This document shows, one piece after another, positions 23,780-31,057 of a stretch of DNA of 32,499 nucleotides. Made by a program: the position numbers and the translations under genes. The DNA is from Mycolicibacterium vaccae NBRC 14118 = CIP 105934. Its GTDB lineage: Bacteria > Actinomycetota > Actinomycetes > Mycobacteriales > Mycobacteriaceae. The notes beneath the pieces are model-generated. The model was not told where the DNA came from, made no database searches, and was given only the letters and a program-made list of their open reading frames with translations. The stretch covers positions 1 through 32,499 of the forward strand of contig NZ_BCRS01000062.1 in NCBI RefSeq assembly GCF_001552715.1. Direction: 5' to 3'. Position 1 is the first letter of the stretch; each line of letters begins with the position of its first letter.

Positions 23780-25463
23780 CGACCAGGCCGCGCGCCACCG
23801 CGAATCGCGGACCGTGCACACCGTCGATGTCGGCGCGCCCGACCACCACCCGGGCGCCGCGCAGCGCCTCGGCGACCGTGCGCAGCAGCTCGTCGTCGAG
23901 CGCACCGCCGCCGGCCAGCACCAGCGCCGTCGGCGGTGCGTCGAAGGCGGTCAGGCAGCGAGCGATGTTGGCGGCGACGGCCTCCTGCTTGATCGCCAGC
24001 CTCAGGCTGCGCCACTCTTCGGCAGCGAGCCTGCTGGAGAACGGCACCAGACCCGCGCTGCCGCGTACACACAGCCTGCCGATCGCATCCGAGGATGCGG
24101 GGGCGTCGAGGAATACCCTGCGACCGTCCTCCTCGTGTGCGACATGGGGTCCCTCGACGCGCACCGCCGGCGTCCGTTTGACGGTCTCGGCCAACGCCGA
24201 CGGCACCCCGAGTACGCGAGCGACTGCGACGGTGATCGACTCGCCCGCTCCAGCCGCCACCACCGTTCGGTCCGCGCTGATCAGATCGACTGTGCCGCCG
24301 CCGATATCGCACACCATTGCGCCCGCAGGGATGCCTGGTGTGGTGCGGGCGCCCCACGCCGCAGCCTCCGGCTCCGTCGACAACGTCTGGGCGGGGCGAC
24401 CGGTGAGCTCGCTCAAGGTCGCGGCGGCATCTTCGGCCTCGTCGGCGGCCAGCAGGGCCACCACGGTGCCCTGGGTGTCGGCCACGCCGCGGCGCAGCCA
24501 TGCGCCGTTGTCGATCGACGCAAGGTCGGTGAAGAACGCGTCGTGCACGGCGAGCCCATCCGCCGCTGTGGGCACCGTCCGCAGCCGGACGCCGCGCACG
24601 CTGCCCGGCGCCGAGCGCCGCAGCACTCGGTGCGCTTCTGCGGGCGAATACCGAACGATCGTCGAATCGACTTCGATGTCCACGTAGTCGTCGTCGGGAG
24701 CCGGCGGCTCCGGCGGTTCGGTACGTCGGGTCACCGCGATCGCGGCGGAATCGGCCAACTCCCGGCAGAACTCTGCGACCTCGACCAAGCTGCCGGGCGG
24801 CAGATGCAGTGCCGCCGACAGCGCGATCGGATCCGCCATCGCCCGGTATGAGCGACCCTCCTCGACCACTTCGACGGCCACGAGCGCTCCGGGCGCCAGG
24901 CCGTCCACATCGGCCTCGTCGACCACCGGCACATCCACAGGTATCCGGTTGCGGATCAGCACCGCATCGTCTTGGGCCGCCACCACGCCGACCACCTGCC
25001 AGCCACGCTCGACCGCGGAGGTGATCTCACGGGCGGCGACCTCGAAGTCCGTGGTGGCATCGACGGAGATGACGATCGGGACGTCGAGAACCGGGGCGGT
25101 CAGATCGGTGAGCCGAACATGCTGTCCCACCCCGTATCCCGCACCCGCCGGGGTACTCCCATCGGGCCGCCGCAGGCTGCGCACCGGCGACGCCGGCGAG
25201 AATGCGGCCGGTATCGGCGCGGTGGCCGTGTCGACCGGGCGCAGAACCGACAGCAGTAGTTCGTCCGCGACCGTTCCCGCATCCACCTCGATCCTGTGCA
25301 GCAGCGCCGCCGCACCACGCAGCGATTCCGCATCGCCCTTGCGTCCTCTGGTGGGCGCCTGTCCGTGGGCGAGCGTCGTGACGGCGCCGTCTTCCACCTG
25401 TGCCAGCAGGATCTCGGTGGTGTGGTTGCCGACGTCGATTCCGGCGACGACCGTGCGAGTCAC
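23760..25463 (-). CDS. Diol/glycerol dehydratase reactivase, large (alpha) subunit
   Basis: A 567-residue actin/Hsp70-like ATPase of the DdrA/PduG/GdrA family. The phosphate-1 motif GIDVGNHTTE is at residues 8-17, phosphate-2 CDIGGGTVDLI at 385-395, and the adenosine motif LAGGGALDDEL at 516-526. Family knowledge: the factor uses ATP to release damaged cobalamin from inactivated dehydratase so fresh adenosylcobalamin can bind. It is a little shorter than the roughly 610 residues of DdrA. The GTG start at 25463 overlaps the gamma-subunit stop (GTGA), so it is the last gene of the permease-dehydratase operon. The small reactivase subunit (DdrB) is not seen in the window. Confidence 0.92.
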   Translation of the reverse strand: MTRTVVAGIDVGNHTTEILLAQVEDGAVTTLAHGQAPTRGRKGDAESLRGAAALLHRIEVDAGTVADELLLSVLRPVDTATAPIPAAFSPASPVRSLRRPDGSTPAGAGYGVGQHVRLTDLTAPVLDVPIVISVDATTDFEVAAREITSAVERGWQVVGVVAAQDDAVLIRNRIPVDVPVVDEADVDGLAPGALVAVEVVEEGRSYRAMADPIALSAALHLPPGSLVEVAEFCRELADSAAIAVTRRTEPPEPPAPDDDYVDIEVDSTIVRYSPAEAHRVLRRSAPGSVRGVRLRTVPTAADGLAVHDAFFTDLASIDNGAWLRRGVADTQGTVVALLAADEAEDAAATLSELTGRPAQTLSTEPEAAAWGARTTPGIPAGAMVCDIGGGTVDLISADRTVVAAGAGESITVAVARVLGVPSALAETVKRTPAVRVEGPHVAHEEDGRRVFLDAPASSDAIGRLCVRGSAGLVPFSSRLAAEEWRSLRLAIKQEAVAANIARCLTAFDAPPTALVLAGGGALDDELLRTVAEALRGARVVVGRADIDGVHGPRFAVARGLVAMYAQK

Positions 25464-25789
25464 CGCAGCAGGCCGCGGCGGGCGTAGACGGCGGCGGCCT
25501 GTTCCACCAGTGCCGCGCAGCGCGGGGCGCCGCGGGCGATCAACGACGCCCGCAACGCGTCGAGTTCGGCGGCCGTGGACCGGTGGGGGCGCAGCGCCTC
25601 GTACAGCGCCATCACCTCCTCGTCATCGACGGTCGCGAGTTCGGCTGCGCGCAGCAGGTTTTCGGCGAGCTGTGGGTTCCCGCCGGCCTCGGCCACCGTG
25701 GCCTGGTGCGTCAGCACCGCAGGATCCATCCGCAGATCACCCAGGCCGAGCTTGCCGTCCACCGCATTGCCGACGGTGATGTCGTTCAT
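25460..25789 (-). CDS. Diol/glycerol dehydratase gamma (small) subunit, short form
   Basis: A 109-residue protein clearly of the PduE/DhaE family: LRMDPAVLTHQATVAEAGG, PQLAENLLRAAELATVDDEE, LYEALRPHRSTAAELDAL and the ending LVEQAAAVYARRGLLR are conserved. Enteric PduE is about 170 residues; the extra N-terminal segment that carries solubility/targeting functions there is missing here. The ATG at 25789 overlaps the stop of the alpha-beta subunit (ATGA), and the stop overlaps the reactivase start (GTGA). In the enzyme the gamma chain packs against alpha. A longer frame extends upstream to 26278 but lies inside the alpha-beta gene and is rejected. Confidence 0.92.
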   Translation of the reverse strand: MNDITVGNAVDGKLGLGDLRMDPAVLTHQATVAEAGGNPQLAENLLRAAELATVDDEEVMALYEALRPHRSTAAELDALRASLIARGAPRCAALVEQAAAVYARRGLLR

Positions 25790-28026
25790 GGGGTCTCCAC
25801 CTTCACCGTGACCGGAGGCAGGCCGGGTTCGAAAGCGTCGCGCTCCAGCGCGACGAGCGCCACCGCCCGCGCGTGGTAGCGCGCGGAGATCGACTCGTCG
25901 GTGCCGCCGGTGAAGATCGGTACCGGCGCCATCCCCTTGGCGTGCCGGGCCGCGTTCTTGCCGAGCTCGCGGTACATCTTCGCGGTCAACAGCGGCGCCA
26001 CACTGAACAGTTCCAGGTTGGCCAGCGGCGCCAGGTCGCGGCGGTGGATCAGCGCGGTGCCCTTGCCCTGCAACCCGATTCCGATACCCGAGCCCGACAA
26101 CCGGGCGGCGGTCAACCCGATCAGGCCGACGTCGATCGTCGAGCGCACCCGCGCCGTGCGCGCGATGCAGCCCTCCTCCTCCAGGCCCGCCGAGATCTGC
26201 CGCAGCACCTCCCCGATCGGCAGCCCGCACAGCGTGAGCCACACGCTGTGACCCCAGGCCGGCGAGAGCCCGATGCACACCTCGCGCGGGTCGCTGCCCT
26301 GCCGGGCCGGCTCCACCTCGGTCACCAGGACGTGACCCCGGTGCTGCTCCTGGTCGGCGGTCAGTTCGGCGCTGCTGCGTGCCTGCCGGATCCCGTCGAT
26401 CTCGGCACGACGCTGCTCGGTGGGTGCGTAACCCGTTGCCGGGCCCCGGTAGTCGTTGGGATCGGTGAGTTTGGACAGCACCCGGAACTGCTCGTCGAAG
26501 ATCGCCGAGGTCTGCAACTGGTCCCCGCGCAGCCGTTCACGGGTCAATGTCGCGATCGCCTCGGCTTCGTCGGTGAACCCGGTGCGGTGCAGGGACGCGA
26601 TCACGTCGAACACCGTCAGCTGCCTGGCTTCGATCGAGGCCGCCGCCTCTCCCACCATCTTCGGATGGCCGGCAGGCAGATCGCGGGATCCGTTGGCGGC
26701 CACCACTTGCTCGACCCGGGCATCGTCGTAGTCGGCCAGTCCGAGGTCGCGGTAGACCGCCTGGACGGCCTTGGCCGCGCGGCGGCGCACCGCGGTCAGA
26801 TGCTCCGCAGACACGGTGCGCAGCCCGCCGTCGGCGCCCCAGTCGCGCTGCAGCACCAGGAAGTCGTCCATGTCGTCGGCGTTGAAGTTCGAGAGTGCGA
26901 ACGCGTTGTCGTAGCGCGGGATGGACCCGAAGCCGGAGAAGATGAAGTCCGCCCCGGCCAGCAGCACCGGCAGAGTGTGGGCGCTGCGGCGGATGTCGGA
27001 CTCGGAGATCAGATTGTCGTTGCCTGCGCACGACTCCAGGTCTCGCATCATCACCATCAGGTTCTCGGCGAGCAGTTCCTTCATGCCCTCGGGCACCGAG
27101 GCCACCACCCCGACCCCGTCGATGCCGCCGTTCTGCACACCCTGCGATCCCAGTGCGCGTGCCAGCGACACGCACCGCGACTCGAGGTACAGGATCGAGC
27201 ACTTCTCGGCGGCACCCATCAGCACTTCGGCGCCGCCGCCGCTGGTCACCCGCATCTTCAGACCACGCGACGCGTACGCCGACGTGAGGATCGCCTTGCT
27301 GAACGGGGTGTCGTCGCCGTCGATGAACACCTGCTCGGTGCCGTAGATCGAGATGGTCTCGGCATAGCTGGTCAGTCCGCGCAATCCGAGACGCAGCTCG
27401 AGGGCCTCCTCGATCGAGCACTGCGCCATCGCTCCCGGGGTGCCGACCTGGCTGCCGATCAGCAGCGCGACGGCATTCGACGGCGCGTCGCCGAGCACCG
27501 GCACCGTCGTCTCCACCTCACGGAACCCGTACGCGACCGCACTGGCCGCGTCGGCGGCAATGAGCAGCGGATCGTCGAGTTGGTTGGTGACGTGGGCCTG
27601 GTTGCTCGGTGTCCGGCGGGCACGCATCTTGGCCATCGCCATCTGCATCTCCACCGGCGACAGCAGCGCCACCACGCGGGCGAGTTTGGCGGGGGTGGTG
27701 CCGCCGATCAGCCGCACCACCTCCGCCCGCGGCACGTTGATGTCGACCACCATCCGCGCCAGCGTCTCGTCATCGAGGGCCATCGCCTCTTCGGCGACCG
27801 CGAGGTCGATGCCGTAGCGGGCGATGAACTCGTCGATGACGTCGAACTCGACGACGTCTTTGGCGTCGAGTTCGACTACCGCACCGTCACGAACGACCAG
27901 CGACGGTGCGGGGTCATGCGGGCTGTGCATCGCGATCAGCCCGAGTGCGGCGTCCGGGACGCTGAACCCGTCGAGGTTGACAGGTTTCGAGTCCAGAACC
28001 CGGAACCTGCCCAACTCGTCAGCCAC
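25786..28026 (-). CDS. B12-dependent diol/glycerol dehydratase, fused alpha-beta subunit
   Basis: A 746-residue fusion of the alpha (about 1-535) and beta (about 576-700) subunits. The alpha part has MRARRTPSNQAHVTN and SESDIRRSAHTL. The active-site residues known from Klebsiella diol dehydratase are all present with a +2 shift: Gln143, His145, Glu172, Glu223, Gln298, Asp337 and Ser364. The positions equal to Ser301 and Gln336, which line the pocket beside C3 of the substrate, are Asp303 and Asn338. The beta part has CIGLSPAWGHS, RVRSTIDVGLIGL, LSGSGIGIGLQGKGT and PLANLELF, which form the cobalamin site. It catalyses radical dehydration of a 1,2-diol-like substrate to an aldehyde. The start is GTG at 28026 with AGAAGGG upstream, 12 bp after the permease. 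Confidence 0.95.
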   Translation of the reverse strand: MADELGRFRVLDSKPVNLDGFSVPDAALGLIAMHSPHDPAPSLVVRDGAVVELDAKDVVEFDVIDEFIARYGIDLAVAEEAMALDDETLARMVVDINVPRAEVVRLIGGTTPAKLARVVALLSPVEMQMAMAKMRARRTPSNQAHVTNQLDDPLLIAADAASAVAYGFREVETTVPVLGDAPSNAVALLIGSQVGTPGAMAQCSIEEALELRLGLRGLTSYAETISIYGTEQVFIDGDDTPFSKAILTSAYASRGLKMRVTSGGGAEVLMGAAEKCSILYLESRCVSLARALGSQGVQNGGIDGVGVVASVPEGMKELLAENLMVMMRDLESCAGNDNLISESDIRRSAHTLPVLLAGADFIFSGFGSIPRYDNAFALSNFNADDMDDFLVLQRDWGADGGLRTVSAEHLTAVRRRAAKAVQAVYRDLGLADYDDARVEQVVAANGSRDLPAGHPKMVGEAAASIEARQLTVFDVIASLHRTGFTDEAEAIATLTRERLRGDQLQTSAIFDEQFRVLSKLTDPNDYRGPATGYAPTEQRRAEIDGIRQARSSAELTADQEQHRGHVLVTEVEPARQGSDPREVCIGLSPAWGHSVWLTLCGLPIGEVLRQISAGLEEEGCIARTARVRSTIDVGLIGLTAARLSGSGIGIGLQGKGTALIHRRDLAPLANLELFSVAPLLTAKMYRELGKNAARHAKGMAPVPIFTGGTDESISARYHARAVALVALERDAFEPGLPPVTVKVETP

Positions 28027-28038
28027 TGAAGAACCCTT

Positions 28039-29571
28039 CTATTCGCGGATCTCGCTGTCGTCGTACACGATCCGGCCGATCAGCTCGTAGCGTCGCTTGT
28101 CCTTGAACTTGAAGTACAAGGCCATCGCCGCGCCGAAGGCGAACACGCCGACCACGATCCATGGTGTCAGCTTGAAGAGCAACGTGCCCGACGCCGCGCC
28201 CGCGGCGGACTCCTTGTGCTCCCACAGCAGGTACACCACGTAGAGCATGCCGATACCGCCGGTCAGCGGAGCCAGGAACGTCTTGAACCAGTGCGCGCTG
28301 GACGGGTGGTTCTTGTGGAAGTGGAAGTAGGCGACCACGGAGAAGGCGCACAACGACTGCACGATCAGGATCGCCATCGTGCCGAGAATCGCCAGCAGCG
28401 TGTACATGTGGATGTAGGGATCCATGCCTGCGACGAAGAAGGCCAGCACCAGCACCAGCGCGATGCCGCTCTGCACGAACGACGCGATGTAGGGCGAACC
28501 GTGCTTCTTGTGGGTGGCGCCCAGCGTCTTCTGCAGGCCCTCGGACAGGCCTTCGCGGCCCAGCGCGTACAGGTAGCGCGACGCACAGTTGTGGAAGGCC
28601 ATGCCGCAGGCGAACGAGCCGGTCACCAACAGGATGTTGAACAGCGTGATCGCCCACTCACCGTAGGCGTCGCGCACCGGGGCGAAGAAGATCTCCGAGG
28701 AGGTGTCCGCGCTCTGGGCCAGCTCGATGGCGCGCTGGGGCCCGGTGCCCGCGATGGCCATCCACGACACGAAGACGTAGAAGATGCCGACGCCAAGAAC
28801 GGCGATCATGGTGGCGCGCGGGATGATCCGCTTGGGGTCCTTGGACTCCTCGCCGTACATGGCGGTCGATTCGAACCCGACCCACGACCAGAACGCGAAG
28901 AACAGGCCGAGGCCCGCGCTGGCGCCGGCGATCGCGGCGGGCTGGAACGCACCGACCGGGTTCAGCGTCTCGGCGATCGCGAAGCCGTCGGGTCCGCCGC
29001 CCTTGACGGCCACCGCGACGGCACCGAGGGCCAGCATGAAGATCTCGGTGATCAGGAAGACACCGAGCACCTTGGCGGTCAGGTTCACGTCGAAGTAGGT
29101 CAGCACGCAGTTCAGTGCGAGCATCAGCAGCGCCGGGATCAGCCAGTGGATGGTGACACCGAGCTGGGACGCCAGGAAGTTCTGGAAGAAGAACGCGAAG
29201 ATGCCGATCAGCGACGCCTCGAACACGATGTAGGCCAGCGTGATGATCAGGCCGCTGGCCATGCCCATGACGCGACCGAGGCCGTGGGAGATGAAGCCGT
29301 AGAACGCACCGGTGGCAGTGATGTGCTTGGCCATCGTCGCGTAGCCGATCGCGAACAGGCCCAGCACGATGGTGGCGACCAGGTAGCCCGCCGGCGCATG
29401 CGAACCATTTCCGAACCCGACCGCGATCGGGACGTTGCCGACCATCGCGGTGATCGGCGCGGCGGTGGCCACCGCCATGAAGATGACCCCGAAGGTGCCG
29501 ACGGCGTTGCGTTTGAGCCGTTGGACCGAGTCGGTGGTGGATGTTTCACGGGGAACGACGTCTTCTGTCAT
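28039..29571 (-). CDS. APC family permease (amino acid/amine transporter)
   Basis: A 510-residue membrane protein with about 12 hydrophobic segments. The N-terminal LKRNAVGTFGVIFMAVATAAPITAM-type first helix, the GFESTAMYGEESKDPKRIIPRAT loop and GSFACGMAFHNCASRYLYALGREG are conserved in the amino acid-polyamine-organocation superfamily. It likely imports an amino acid or a primary amine/amino-alcohol by proton or substrate symport. The ATG at 29571 has GGAAGG upstream. It is the first gene of the leftward operon and lies 12 bp before the dehydratase gene. A permease of this family in the same operon as a B12 dehydratase suggests an amine substrate. Confidence 0.92.
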   Translation of the reverse strand: MTEDVVPRETSTTDSVQRLKRNAVGTFGVIFMAVATAAPITAMVGNVPIAVGFGNGSHAPAGYLVATIVLGLFAIGYATMAKHITATGAFYGFISHGLGRVMGMASGLIITLAYIVFEASLIGIFAFFFQNFLASQLGVTIHWLIPALLMLALNCVLTYFDVNLTAKVLGVFLITEIFMLALGAVAVAVKGGGPDGFAIAETLNPVGAFQPAAIAGASAGLGLFFAFWSWVGFESTAMYGEESKDPKRIIPRATMIAVLGVGIFYVFVSWMAIAGTGPQRAIELAQSADTSSEIFFAPVRDAYGEWAITLFNILLVTGSFACGMAFHNCASRYLYALGREGLSEGLQKTLGATHKKHGSPYIASFVQSGIALVLVLAFFVAGMDPYIHMYTLLAILGTMAILIVQSLCAFSVVAYFHFHKNHPSSAHWFKTFLAPLTGGIGMLYVVYLLWEHKESAAGAASGTLLFKLTPWIVVGVFAFGAAMALYFKFKDKRRYELIGRIVYDDSEIRE

Positions 29572-29629
29572 ATGCAGAGACCTTCCAGGGCGAAGGAGGA
29601 GAACCCGGTCCAGCGCAACTCGACACCGA

Positions 29630-29649
29630 AGTGTGGTCTAGACCACACT
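29630..29649. promoter_or_regulatory. 20-bp palindrome, GntR/HutC-type operator candidate
   Basis: AGTGTGGTCTAGACCACACT is a perfect 20-bp palindrome. Its core TGGTCTAGACCA is the core of the dre sites bound by DasR, a GntR/HutC-family regulator of Streptomyces, so a GntR-family regulator is a reasonable guess. It lies 59 bp upstream of the permease start, in the likely 5' leader of that operon. Confidence 0.75.
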
Positions 29650-29665
29650 GCTGAACCTCAGACAT

Positions 29666-29680
29666 ATTGGCACTACCAAT
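29666..29680. promoter_or_regulatory. Inverted repeat, second operator candidate
   Basis: ATTGGCACTACCAAT has 5-bp complementary arms around CACTA. It resembles the TGGTnnnACCA pattern of FadR-type GntR operators with one change. On the minus strand it lies between TTGCAC (29692-29687) and CAATAT (29669-29664), a weak -35/-10 pair for the permease operon. Confidence 0.45.
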
Positions 29681-29710
29681 TCAGCTGTGCAACCCCTGTG
29701 GACGCGGGGA

Positions 29711-29739
29711 TTGACAGAAATGGTCCTACCGTTTAGCTT
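29711..29739 (+). promoter_or_regulatory. Promoter of the aminotransferase-aldehyde dehydrogenase operon
   Basis: TTGACA at 29711-29716 is a consensus -35 box. TAGCTT at 29734-29739 is an acceptable -10 box after a 17-nt spacer. The spacer contains TGGTCCTACC, similar to the operator-like element of the permease promoter. The aminotransferase GTG start is 37 bp beyond the -10 box. Confidence 0.6.
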
Positions 29740-29776
29740 TTGGTCACACCCGGCCGACCGCACGACAGGGAGTCCC

Positions 29777-31057
29777 GTGTACGACTACGGCACGTTCTCA
29801 TTCGATTCCAAAGCCCAGGTGCTGGAACGTGCCAAAGAGTTCTGGAACCCGGACAAAACCCAGTTCTGGACCGACTCCGGCGTCGACCTGGTGATCGACC
29901 GCCGCGAAGGCTACTTCCTGTGGGACATGAGCGGGCGCCGCCTCATCGACATGCACCTCAACGGCGGCACCTACAACCTCGGGCACCGCAATCCCGAAGT
30001 GATGCAGGCGATCACCGACGGCATGCAGCACTTCGACGTCGGCAACCACCACTTCCCGTCGGTCGCCCGGACGGCGCTCGCGCAGAAGCTCATCGAGTCC
30101 GCACCCGCGTCACTGAGCAAGGTGGCCTTCGGCTCCGGCGGCGGCGAGGCCATCGACATCGCGCTCAAGAGCGCCCGGCACGCCACCCAGCGCCGCAAGA
30201 TCGTCTCGATCGTGAAGGCCTACCACGGTCACACCGGACTGGCCGTCGCCACCGGAGACGACCGGTTCGCCAAACTCTTTCTCGCCGACCGGCCCGACGA
30301 GTTCGTCCAGGTCCCCTTCGGTGACACCGACGCGATGGAGCAGGCGCTGCGCGGCCGCGATGTCGCCGCGGTGATCATGGAGACCATCCCCGCCACCTAC
30401 GGATTTCCGCTGCCCCCCATCGGTTACCTGGAGGCCGTCAAGCAGTTGTGTGAGCGCTACGACGCGCTCTACATCGCCGACGAGGTGCAGACCGGGCTGA
30501 TGCGCACCGGCGAGATGTGGGGCATCACCAAGCACGGCATCGACCCGGACATCATGGTCACCGGCAAGGGACTCTCCGGCGGCATGTACCCGATCACGGC
30601 CGCCCTGCTCAGCGACCGCGCCGCGCAGTGGCTCGAACAGGACGGCTTCGGCCACATCTCCACTTTCGGCGGAGCCGAACTGGGATGCGTGGCCGCCATG
30701 AAGACCCTCGAGATCACCAGCCGCCCCGAGGTGCGCTCCTCGGTGCACTACATCGCCGACATCTTCGCCGCGGGTCTCGCCCGGATCCAGGCCGACCACC
30801 CGGGCTGGTTCGTCGGCATCCGGCAGAACGGTGTGGTGATCGGGCTGGAGTTCGACCACCCCGAGGGCGCGAAGTTCGTGATGCGCGAGCTCTACCAGAA
30901 CGGAGTGTGGGCGATCTTCTCGACCCTGGATCCCCGTGTGCTGCAATTCAAACCGGGCCTGCTGCTCAACCGTGACCTCTGCGAGGACGTGCTCGACCGC
31001 GTCGAGGTCGCGGTCGGGCGGGCAAAACTGGCCGCAACCGGACGGAGGAAGCCGTGA
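29777..31057 (+). CDS. Class III PLP-dependent aminotransferase (or phospho-lyase)
   Basis: A 426-residue class III aminotransferase. Asp235 (YIADEVQTGL) binds the pyridine nitrogen and Lys264 (TGKGLSGGMYP) forms the Schiff base. GSGGGEAIDIALKSARHAT binds the phosphate, and YHGHTGLA is conserved. The family covers omega-amino acid and amine transaminases and also ethanolamine-phosphate/aminopropanol-phosphate phospho-lyases; no kinase gene is visible here, which favours a transaminase. The start is GTG at 29777 with AGGGAG upstream; the in-frame extension to 29687 would include the promoter. Its TGA overlaps the aldehyde dehydrogenase GTG (GTGA), so the two are coupled. Confidence 0.92.
   Translation: MYDYGTFSFDSKAQVLERAKEFWNPDKTQFWTDSGVDLVIDRREGYFLWDMSGRRLIDMHLNGGTYNLGHRNPEVMQAITDGMQHFDVGNHHFPSVARTALAQKLIESAPASLSKVAFGSGGGEAIDIALKSARHATQRRKIVSIVKAYHGHTGLAVATGDDRFAKLFLADRPDEFVQVPFGDTDAMEQALRGRDVAAVIMETIPATYGFPLPPIGYLEAVKQLCERYDALYIADEVQTGLMRTGEMWGITKHGIDPDIMVTGKGLSGGMYPITAALLSDRAAQWLEQDGFGHISTFGGAELGCVAAMKTLEITSRPEVRSSVHYIADIFAAGLARIQADHPGWFVGIRQNGVVIGLEFDHPEGAKFVMRELYQNGVWAIFSTLDPRVLQFKPGLLLNRDLCEDVLDRVEVAVGRAKLAATGRRKP

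Larger units (their letters stand above)
29572..29776. promoter_or_regulatory. Divergent control region between permease and aminotransferase operons
   Basis: This 205-bp interval separates the two divergent operons. It contains a 20-bp palindrome (29630-29649), a second inverted repeat (29666-29680) and a promoter with a consensus -35 box (29711-29739). It is less GC-rich than the flanking genes. No regulator gene lies in the window beside it. Confidence 0.8.

Noticed and set aside
25790..26278. Longer form of the gamma subunit
   Set aside because: The added part lies inside the alpha-beta gene in another frame and has no family similarity; the ATGA overlap at 25786-25789 gives a normal start.
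25873..28029. Long open frame on the plus strand opposite the dehydratase
   Set aside because: It is rich in Arg, His and Gln with no family motif, exactly antisense to the well supported dehydratase; typical of GC-rich shadows.
28216..29736. 506-codon open frame opposite the permease
   Set aside because: Low-complexity charged translation antisense to a clear membrane transporter; no motif and no start signal.
29687..29776. Upstream in-frame extension of the aminotransferase
   Set aside because: It would start before the -35/-10 promoter elements; the GTG at 29777 has a ribosome-binding site.
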